This document shows, in pieces, positions 52,633-62,400 of a DNA stretch of 64,000 nucleotides (positions within the stretch are counted from its first letter, which is position 1; each line of letters opens with the position of its first letter). Position numbers and translations under genes: made by a program. The DNA lies in contig OY723251.1 of NCBI GenBank assembly GCA_963210315.1, forward strand, positions 434,001 to 498,000, given 5' to 3'. Below the pieces are notes generated by a model. The model had not been told where the DNA came from and made no database searches. It saw nothing but the letters and a program-made list of their open reading frames with translations. The DNA comes from Rhynchopus euleeides (taxonomy: Eukaryota; Euglenozoa; Diplonemea; Diplonemida; Diplonemidae).

Positions 52633-52851
52633 ATGCTGAACGAAGACAGCCAGCAGGCGCTGCTCTTCGATGACTACTCCACAGAGACGAAGATCACGAC
52701 ACTCGTGGTCACAGACGTGCAGGCCTCGACCCTCTGCTTGGAGAAGTCTTTCGAGGGAATGCGGAAGGCGCTAGAAATCCACAACCATGTGATCCGGAAG
52801 TGCATTGCGGGCATGGCGGGTATGAGGCAGGACATCGTCAGTGTCTGTACA
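52633..52851 (+). pseudogene. fragment of a class III adenylyl/guanylyl cyclase catalytic domain
   Basis: The ATG at 52633 opens MLNEDSQQALLFDDYSTE, then KITTLVVTDVQASTLCLEK, MRKALEIHNHVIRKCIAG. This matches the start of the class III nucleotide cyclase domain (VTLVFTDVxxST with the metal-binding Asp, then A..IHN..IR). The next expected block (GYEVKTEGDAF, substrate and metal contacts) is absent: after about 73 residues the frame runs into satellite repeat. It is either a stranded fragment or an exon whose neighbours lie outside. I favour the fragment. Confidence 0.65.
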
Positions 52852-53650
52852 GCACTCCTGGGCTCGGCCCAGGGACTGGACATCACTCCCTGGCTCGGCC
52901 CAGTGTCTGGACACCACTCCCTGGCTCGGCCCAGGGACTGGACAGCACTCCTGAGCTCGGCCCAGTGTCTGGACAGCACTCCTGGGCTCGGCCCAGGGTC
53001 TGGACACCACTCCCTGGCTCGGCCCAGGGTCTGGACATCACGCCCTGGCTCGGCCCAGTGTGGACAGCACTCCTGGGCTCGGCCCAGGGTCTGGACATCA
53101 CTCCTGGGCTCGGCCCAGTGTCTGGACACCACTCCCTGGCTCGGCCCAGTGTCTGGACATCACTCCTGGGCTCGGCCCAGTGTCTGGACACCACTCCCTG
53201 GCTCGGCCCAGTGTCTGGACATCACTCCTGGGCTCGGCCCAGTGTCTGGACACCACTCCCTGGCTCGGCCCAGTGTCTGGACATCACTCCTGGGCTCGGC
53301 CCAGTGTCTGGACACCACTCCCTGGCTCGGCCCAGGGTCTGGACATCACTCCTGGGCTCGGCCCAGTGTCTGGACACCACTCCCTGGCTCGGCCCAGGGT
53401 CTGGACATCACTCCTGGGCTCGGCCCAGTGTCTGGACAGCACTCCTGGGCTCGGCCCAGGGTCTGGACACCACTCCCTGGCTCGGCCCAGGGTCTGGACA
53501 TCACTCCTGGGCTCGGCCCAGTGTCTGGACACCACTCCCTGGCTCGGCCCAGGGTCTGGACATCACTCCTGGGCTCGGCCCAGTGTCTGGACAGCACTCC
53601 TGGGCTCGGCCCAGTGTCTGGACACGACTCGTCGGCTCGGCCCAGTGGGT
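52852..53650. repeat. 31-bp satellite array 2 (~26 units)
   Basis: Unit TGTCTGGACATCACTCCTGG GCTCGGCCCAG, alternating with an ACCACTCCCTGG variant, giving a 62-bp higher-order period over much of the array. One inverted unit follows at 53651-53677 (GAGCCCAGGAGTGATGTCC). All plus-strand frames are open for the reason given for array 1. It aligns with the array 1 unit at TCGGCCCA and CACTxCC. Confidence 0.93.
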
Positions 53651-53677
53651 CGAGCCCAGGAGTGATGTCCAGACACT

Positions 53678-54369
53678 GTCTGGACGGGAAGCTCCCCGCA
53701 GTGAGTGGTCGGGGGCCGTGGCCACGACCTCGGGGTGATGTCCAGCCGAGCAGAACGTGGCACCCGGAGTACCGAGTGTTTGCTCCACTCAGAGGGGGTT
53801 CGATGCAGGACCCCTTCCCAGTCATGATCTCCTCAGTGCCTCCATCGATCCCCTCCGTCAGGGATCTTGCTGTGTGTAACATTAGCACAAGACCTAAACC
53901 CGCATCGCGTACCCATCCTTCGAAACCGTGCGATGTGCAATGTTGTGTTCATGTAGCTAGCTCGGAGAGTGTCTTAGCGAGCCCGCAAGGCTAGCTATAT
54001 TTGCACCGTCCAACCAAATCTTGCTCAGCTTCGACTTGGCGCCGAGAGAGTTACGAGCGCTGCCCATAGAATCAGGTGTGCCGGGCGTGTGTGTCTTTAT
54101 CAACACACGCAGACTCCTGCATACAGTAGACGGCCTACAGGCGAGGCGGAGTGTGACCTACTGTTGGGGGTGGTGAACTGGTCTGCGACGTCATCCTGCT
54201 GGTGTGCGACGTCTCCACCTCCTGCGGCACAGGGGGCCTTGTGATCTGGAGCGCTGGGGCAGCGCGGTGCAATGTCGGAGTGCGGACGGGCCAAGTCCCC
54301 CTGCTCCTGTGCATGCAGCGCAGATTTCTTGTTGCTGCGGTCCAGACAGCGGGCCGAGACCGGATGTGA
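53678..54369. other. unique spacer between satellite arrays 2 and 3
   Basis: About 690 bp without repeat units or a recognisable gene. Short frames run into the arrays. Confidence 0.4.
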
Positions 54370-56140
54370 TGTCGGCCCACCCTCGGGACATCACTGCCTG
54401 GCTCGGCCCACCCTCTGGACAGGACTGCGTGGCTCGGCCCATTCTCGGGACAGCACTGCCTAGCTCGGCCCACCCTCGGGACAGCACTGTCTGGCTCGGC
54501 CCGTTCTCGGGACAGCACTGTCTGGCTCGGCCCATTCTCGGGACAGCACTGTCTGGCTCGGCCCACCCTTGGGACAGCACTGCCTGGCTCGGCCCATTCT
54601 CGGGACAGCACTGCCTAGCTCGGCCCACCCTCGGGACAGCACTGTCTGGCTCGGCCCGTTCTCGGGACAGCACTGTCTGGCTCGGCCCATTCTCGGGACA
54701 GCACTGCCTGGCTCGGCCCATTCTCGGGACAGCACTGCCTAGCTCGGCCCACCCTCGGGACAGCACTGTCTGGCTCGGCCCGTTCTCGGGACAGCACTGT
54801 CTGGCTCGGCCCGTTCTCGGGACAGCACTGTCTGGCTCGGCCCATTCTCGGGACAGCACTGTCTGGCTCGGCCCATTCTCGGGACAGCACTGTCTGGCTC
54901 GGCCCACCCTTGGGACAGCACTGCCTGGCTCGGCCCATTCTCGGGACAGCACTGCCTAGCTCGGCCCACCCTCGGGACAGCACTGTCTGGCTCGGCCCGT
55001 TCTCGGGACAGCACTGTCTGGCTCGGCCCATTCTCGGGACAGCACTGCCTGGCTCGGCCCATTCTCGGGACAGCACTGCCTAGCTCGGCCCACCCTCGGG
55101 ACAGCACTGTCTGGCTCGGCCCGTTCTCGGGACAGCACTGTCTGGCTCGGCCCATTCTCGGGACAGCACTGTCTGGCTCGGCCCACCCTTGGGACAGCAC
55201 TGCCTGGCTCGGCCCATTCTCGGGACAGCACTGCCTAGCTCGGCCCACCCTCGGGACAGCACTGTCTGGCTCGGCCCGTTCTCGGGACAGCACTGTCTGG
55301 CTCGGCCCATTCTCGGGACAGCACTGTCTGGCTCGGCCCACCCTTGGGACAGCACTGCCTGGCTCGGCCCATTCTCGGGACAGCACTGTCTGGCTCGGCC
55401 CGTTCTCGGGACAGCACTGTCTGGCTCGGCCCACCCTTGGGACAGCACTGCCTGGCTCGGCCCATTCTCGGGACAGCACTGCCTAGCTCGGCCCACCCTC
55501 GGGACAGCACTGTCTGGCTCGGCCCGTTCTCGGGACAGCACTGTCTGGCTCGGCCCATTCTCGGGACAGCACTGTCTGGCTCGGCCCATTCTCGGGACAG
55601 CACTGTCTGGCTCGGCCCACCCTTGGGACAGCACTGCCTGGCTCGGCCCATTCTCGGGACAGCACTGTCTGGCTCGGCCCGTTCTCGGGACAGCACTGTC
55701 TGGCTCGGCCCACCCTTGGGACAGCACTGCCTGGCTCGGCCCATTCTCGGGACAGCACTGCCTAGCTCGGCCCACCCTCGGGACAGCACTGTCTGGCTCG
55801 GCCCGTTCTCGGGACAGCACTGTCTGGCTCGGCCCATTCTCGGGACAGCACTGTCTGGCTCGGCCCATTCTCGGGACAGCACTGTCTGGCTCGGCCCATT
55901 CTCGGGACAGCACTGTCTGGCTCGGCCCACCCTTGGGACAGCACTGCCTGGCTCGGCCCATTCTCGGGACAGCACTGTCTGGCTCGGCCCGTTCTCGGGA
56001 CAGCACTGTCTGGCTCGGCCCACCCTTGGGACAGCACTGCCTGGCTCGGCCCATTCTCGGGACATCACTGTCTGGCTCGGCCCACCCTTGGGACAGCACT
56101 GTCTGGCTCGGCCCGTTCTCGGGACAGCACTGCCTGGCTC
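54370..56140. repeat. 31-bp satellite array 3 (~57 units)
   Basis: Unit CTCGGGACAGCACTGCCTGG CTCGGCCCATT, with CCATTCTCG, CCGTTCTCG and CCACCCTTG or CCACCCTCG subtypes and GCCTGG/GTCTGG/GCCTAG alternatives. The first unit has GGACATCACTGCC, intermediate between arrays 2 and 3. The unit has few stops on either strand, giving long meaningless frames on both. Confidence 0.93.
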
Positions 56141-56476
56141 CGCTTCGTGCCAGCACGAGCACTAGCCGTTGCTCCTGCATTGCCCCAGGCGGCCAGCTCC
56201 CATCTTGGCTTGGCCCAGGATGACAGGTTGATCTCAATGTTTACCCGTGACACGGGCCCCGCCGTGCCTTCTCGTCCTGTGAGGGCTGAACAATGCACAG
56301 GGACCGCTCGACATTATTTTTTGGGTCCAAATGCGTGCTCCCAGCTAGGGGCCACCCAACTCCCCGCCCTTTTTTTTGCCTCCGATTTGGCCCATTTTCG
56401 GCCCATTTTGCCCTGCACCAGCCTGCACTTTTTTGCACCGGCTAGCGAAGACCCCCTCTGTCAAAAAAAAATAATA

Positions 56477-57130
56477 CAGTGCCGCGGGAAAGTTTCGAAC
56501 GAACAAAAGTTTTAAAATTCTCCGTTCTAAAGTTTTTTCGTCTCAAAACTTATGTTTTGTTTTAAAAGTTATCTACCCTGCATCATGGGAGTTTCCTAGA
56601 GGTGTGTGGGATGATGTGCCACATGTGCAACACTCCAGCGCTGTGAACAGGCAGTCATAGGGTCAGGCGGGTGTCGGCATCCTTCAACCTCACTCAGGTT
56701 ACTCCTATCTGTCCCCTATCGCCAGGTTTGCTGCGAGTTGCCCAAAGCGGATGAGTTTGCGAATCGTAGGCCAGAGAGGCCAGAAGAGGAATGTCCAACC
56801 TCAACAGGGTCGCTATCCCCAGTCGTGTGGTTTCCGCAACCGAGCGGTCCATCCCTCCAGACCACTCGACATGAGGGCCTTTTCGAGTCCACTGGATGCT
56901 GACATCGCAAATAGAATGACCTCGACCTGTCCAGTCCTGTCAAGAAGTATTTTTAGTATCTGCCCTGTCAAGAAATCTTTGCCCGAAAATACTTCGGACA
57001 AAGATCCTTGACTTTGAAACAAAGTATTGAACAAAAGAAAGTTTTAAAAAAATTCGTGAAGCGCGATTTTCGTCTTAAAACTTAAAATTATCTTAAAACT
57101 TATCGTGTTCGAAACTTTTCTGTGGCACTG
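56477..57130. mobile_element. Tc1/mariner-type element remnant, TSD TA
   Basis: Ends CAGTGCCGCGGGAAAGTTTCG and complement (CGAAACTTTTCTGTGGCACTG) are flanked by TA (56475-56476, 57131-57132); 654 bp. Diverged arms are rich in AAAGTTTTAAAA. The central ~300 bp has short frames without a recognisable DDE/D motif. CAGTG-type ends and TA fit the Tc1/mariner superfamily. Confidence 0.72.
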
Positions 57131-57350
57131 TATAGTATTTTGTAACAAGACTCACACACGTTCCTCTTTTTGTTTTGCCTGTTTCGTGTCCGGGGCACAC
57201 CGAGTGAACTTTGATGGCGGTGTCTTTGCCCTCAAAACCATGGACAATCCCTGTGCGGCTTCACTCACACGCAGAACCCTCATCCTTGTCTGTTGGGAGG
57301 CTTATGCAGCAATGCTTGCGCCAGCACAGGAGAAGTGTCACTACACGACA

Positions 57351-59496
57351 CATGAATCTGCCCCGTTAACGGGTAACCGGTATTACCGGGTATTACCGGA
57401 AACCCGGTAATCGGCCTCCATTACCGGGTATTACCGGGTCAAAAACGGGTATTACCGGGTAAAATTGGGGGTATTACCGGGTCCGGTAATACCCGTTTTC
57501 GTATTACCGGGGATTTTCCGTGGGGATTTCCTTGGTACAGGGATGGTTCGTGGGGTGTCGCAGTGAATCAACTGCAGGGTTCTGGCCATCTTCCGTCTGG
57601 CAGTCCAAGGGAAGGTGCGCGGGGGGAATGTCAGGTGTTAGGTGACCCCCCTGCGTTATTCTGAAGGCCAGCCTCTGCAGCCCCTCCTGTCCCACCCCTC
57701 ACAGGGGCGGCCCTGGGAACACTGGGAGTGGGAACGGCTGGGGAACACCCACGTTCAGTACAACCAAGATCTACGAGGCAGGCTTTGCGGCATGGCGGTG
57801 GGGGGATGTGTTGGCGTGGCGTGCCCCGATGATTACACAAACAAAGGTCGAGATAATGAGCCCAGGCCCTGATTCCAACACCTGTTCGTTCAACCAAGAT
57901 CTATGAGGGACACACCCCTGTCTGTGCCTGTGTCCTCCGTGTGTTGCCTCCTCTCCCTCTTCAATGCACTTCATGGCCTGGCCCGCTTCCACGGAGGCAG
58001 AGCGTGTCGTCACACAACCGGCCGTCCACGAGGCTAAGTTCTTTGAAACATGCATCATGACTTGTCCCGACTCGAACCAAGCTGATGATTTATCAGAGGG
58101 ACCAGTAGCCAAGCAAGATGACAAGAAGCAGGCACAACTCGTGCATATATTGAGGGCCTGGTCGAATCCACGTTTTGCTGGGACTTCTCTGGATTGCATC
58201 ATATCGTAAGGGGTCGCTAAATACCTTGCCGCACCAGCTCGGATCTTAGCTGCAGGTCCGGTACAGAGTGCCAGAGGTGCTCTTGTCAAGGGTGTCGCCA
58301 GAGAGGCTTCACATGGACGTCTTGCTGTGGAGCGTATCACAGAGAATTTCTCAAAATGGAAACGTGTCGACACCACAACTCGAGAACCAGCTCTTCCCGT
58401 CCACCTGCCCAAACCAGCCGTTGTCTGGGAGTCGTGAGGCCACCACGTGGGTCGACTGCAGGCTGGTTAGCTTCCGCTCATCATACACAGGGCGGATACC
58501 CTCAGCGTCCCGAAGGCAGGTGCGATTATCCACCTTGGTTCGGGGGCAGTCCAGCGGCGAGCCCGTGTTGAAGCCACCCCAGCAAATACAAGTCCGCTCA
58601 CCGTACTGTGACCTGCTGTGGCAGGAACCACAAGCCCGGCCACGCCAAGAAGCACCTCTCGGTACCATAATGCTCGTTGGCTGCTCGCAGATAAGTGTTG
58701 CGACAAGCACCCAGCCAGCAGAGCGATGTGACCGAATAACGGAGCTGGCGTGACCAAGCACTCGAGCCTGGGGTAGGAGAAGATGCACGCCTAGGAGGTT
58801 TACCTGAACGAAGGACCGATAATTGAAAACGAGGAGCCCTTCGCTCTGTGCCACTGTGTGCCCAACTGTGCCACTTTGCAACCAGTTTGGTGACGCACCG
58901 TTTCTGCATTTCTGAGCCAAGGTCCTTAAATGATGGAAGCTATGGGAACAGTGCCTCTCTGTGATGGAACCTTCATTGGTTCAGAATGTGCCTGCCCCAA
59001 GACCCTGTTGGCCCAGGCAGTCACTGCCCCAATGGAATGGGGCTCGCAGACTTTGGGAGAGGAAGGTGGCCCTGCGATCACGCCTGTCTCATGTTATGCG
59101 TGTGTGTGATCGACTGCCTGATCTGAAGGCACCGCCGGCTCTGGAAGGGCTCAGGTGGTGTGTGGGCACCGTGCAGTAGTCAGCACTGCTGCGACGGAAA
59201 CTCGAAAAGTCTGCAATGAGCCACACAAACCAGACGTGAACTGCGGAACCCGGCTTTCGATCACCCCATGCGCCATAGAATCCAATGTCGACCACAACAC
59301 ACTGCTAAGGGGAAGGGAATCAACCCAAAAAACAAAGGGAAATCCCCATGGAAAATACCCGGTAGCGCTACCGGGCTATAACCGGGTATTACCGGGTATT
59401 ACCGGGCAAACGGGTATTACCGGACCCGGTAATACCCGTTTTTCGACCCGGTAATACCCGGTAATACCCGGTAGCCGTTAACGGGGCAGATTCATG
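57351..59496. mobile_element. ATTACCGGGT-array element, 6-bp TSD ACGACA, inserted at a gene's stop codon
   Basis: 2146 bp. The ends share 22 bp beginning CATGAATCTGCCCCGTTAAC, flanked by ACGACA (57345-57350, 59497-59502). Both arms are arrays of ATTACCGGGTATTACCGGG. The interior (57540-59340) has only broken frames. Its right end supplies codons MNLPR and a TAA stop to the minus-strand surface gene. Ends (CATG) and 6-bp duplication match the element at 19688. Confidence 0.88.
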
Positions 59497-62400
59497 ACGA
59501 CAATAACCGACGCGCCCTTCACAGAGCGGGGGCTGTCACCAGGCACGGTCCGTGACGGGGGGAGCTGGCCTGGGGGCCCACGTGCGGAATCTTGCATCAT
59601 GTCCTCACCGAATAGGTCGTCGTCGCTGGATGCATCGCCCACACGCCTGTCGCGGTGAGGGGGCAGCAGTGAGGTGGCAACAGAGGTGCGCTTGCCAGCC
59701 AGCACGCCGCTGTGTGTGCGCTGGGGGCCCCGGATGCTGGCCGTACGTTGGCTTGTGGTGAGGCTGGCCAGCGTCTGTGAGTAGTGTGGCCCAGAGGCCC
59801 GTGGGGGCAGGGGTAGCGACAGGCTGTTGGCGTCGCCCACGTAAGACAGGGAGGGCATCTGGTCGCTGGTGGTCTCGTGCAGAGGGACTGCACACTGACC
59901 CACACTGCTGTGCAGGTCGGAAGGCGTGTCGACGAAATCCTCCAGCATCAGGCCTGACAGCACCTTCTGTGCGTGGAAGGCGTTCTGCTGGAGGCGTTGC
60001 CGGCGCTTCGTGCAGAGGACGTATGCCTCGCTGATGAGGTCCAGTGCGGTCTTCACCAGGAGCAGGCCCACGGCAGCCAGCATCAGGGTGGAGGCCATGT
60101 TGAAGGTCCAGTGGTCCAGGTCTTCCAGGTAGTAGCCGATTGCCATCATCACCATGGCGAGCGTGTACACCAGCAGCACACAGGTCAGCAGGTAGATGTC
60201 TCTCACACGTGCACGCGGGCGTGTCATCAGCTCGATGACCAGCAACAGGGCGAACACGAAGCCCGAGAACAGCTTCTTGTGGCCACACCCAACAAGCGTG
60301 TCTGCTGTTGTTGCATCCACAGCTGCGATTGTCAGAGAGCTTGACATTTCGACAAAGCTGAAGCATGCCCACTGCTGGGAGAAGGGGCGCAGGATGGTGG
60401 CGTACCGCATCACCCAGTGCTCCTGCTCGTGCACGCTGACCCACTCGCCAGGGCCGATCAGCAGGCGCAGCCACTTGCGGTCGGCAACACGTTCGTCCTC
60501 TGTGAAGTACGCCTTTGCGGGCACGTCGGCAGCCATCTTGTACAGCACCATGAAGGGGACCACCAGGCACACCACCAGGCTGGCCACACCGAGGATGAAG
60601 GTCTCGTGTGAGGGAGCGTGCAGCACCAGCACCATTGCCCCCAGGCTGGTGCCCTGCAGGAAGAACTGGAACACGAACAGTGGTGCTGAAGGGAAGCGGC
60701 ACATGCCCAGCGTGTCGAGGGTGGGGATAATCTGCGTCTTCGACAGCACCTTCACCAGGATGACCATCAGCAGCCAGAACGCCCCTGTGATGGTGAAGTT
60801 CCCGATCACCATCCCTGCCGCCTGTGACCCGAGCAAGTCCCACTGCGTCGGGTGCAGGAGGCGCGGGTACTCCGTTCTGTCGCCACGCTCCCCCACCTTG
60901 CACAGCTTCCCTGCCACCATACCACGCATCGCAGGCCCGGCAGCTCCACTTGCACCTGCCAGCGAGCCCGCAGCAGCAGCCTCCCCAGCCAGTTCCGTCG
61001 CCTTCCCCGCGCTCTCCAACTTCTGCTGCGTCAGCGTCAGGGCGAGAGTTGTCGGTGTAGGTGTTGGAGGCACCCCTGTTGCAGGTGCGGCTGTTGCAGG
61101 CGCAGGCGTATCAGGTACAGGTGTTGCAGGTGCAGACGTATCAGGTGCGGCTGTCCGAGGCACAGGTGTGCCAGGTGCAGGCGTGAGAGGTGCAGGTGTT
61201 GCGGGCGCAGGCGTGTCAGGTGCAGGCGTCAGAGGCGCAGACGTTGCAGGTGCTGGCGTCTGAGGTGCAGGCGTGTTAGGTGCAGGTGTCAGAGGCGCAG
61301 GCGTTGCAGGTGCAGGCGTGAGAGGTGCAGGCGTCAGAGGTGCAGACGTTGCAGGCGCAGGTGTGTCAGGTGCAGGCGTTGCAGGTGCAGGCGTCAGAGG
61401 TGCAGGCGTGAGAGGCGCAGGAGTCGCAGGTGCAGATGTCAGAGGCGCAGGTGTGTCAGGTGCAGGTGACAAAGGTACAGGTGTGTCAGGCGCGGGCGTG
61501 AGAGGTGCAGGAGTTTCAGGTGCAGGAGTCGCAGGTGCAGGCGTATCAGGCGCGGATGTCAGAGGCGCAGGTGTGTCAGGCGCAGGTGACAAAGGCACAG
61601 GTGTGTCAGGCGCAGGAGTCGCAGGTGCGGATGTCAGAGGCGCAGGTGTGTCAGGTGCAGGTGACAAAGGCACAGGTGTGTCAGGCGCAGGAGTCGCAGG
61701 TGCGGATGTCAGAGGCGCAGGTGTGTCAGGTGCAGGTGACAAAGGCACAGGTGTGTCAGGCGCAGGAGTCGCAGATGCGGATGTCAGAGGCGCAGGTGTG
61801 TCAGGCGCAGGTGACAAAGGCACAGGTGTGTCAGGCGCAGGAGTCGCAGGTGCGGATGTCAGAGGCGCAGGTGTGTCAGGCGCAGGTGACAAAGGTACAG
61901 GTGTGTCAGGCGCAGGAGTCGCAGGTGCGGATGTCAGAGGCGCAGGTGTGTCAGGTGCAGGTGACAAAGGCACAGGTGTGTCAGGCGCAGGAGTCGCAGG
62001 TGCGGATGTCAGAGGCGCAGGTGTGTCAGGTGCAGGTGACAAAGGCACAGGTGTGTCAGGCGCAGGAGTCGCAGGTGCGGATGTCAGAGGCGCAGGTGTG
62101 TCAGGTGCAGGTGACAAAGGCACAGGTGTGTCAGGCGCAGGAGTCGCAGGTGCGGATGTCAGAGGCGCAGGTGTGTCAGGCGCAGGTGACAAAGGCACAG
62201 GTGTGTCAGGCGCAGGAGTCGCAGGTGCGGATGTCAGAGGCGCAGGTGTGTCAGGCGCAGGTGACAAAGGTACAGGTGTGTCAGGCGCAGGAGTCGCAGG
62301 TGCGGATGTCAGAGGCGCAGGTGTGTCAGGTGCAGGTGACAAAGGCACAGGTGTGTCAGGCGCAGGAGTCGCAGGTGCGGATGTCAGAGGCGCAGGTGTG

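Noticed and set aside
52582..53994. 470-codon plus-strand gene spanning the cyclase fragment and array 2
   Set aside because: Only the first ~73 codons after 52633 look like protein. The rest is satellite 2 read through, and the other two frames are equally open.
47096..56140. CRISPR-like array because of ~31-bp repeats
   Set aside because: Units are head-to-tail with no unique spacers, no leader and no cas genes; the setting is eukaryotic.
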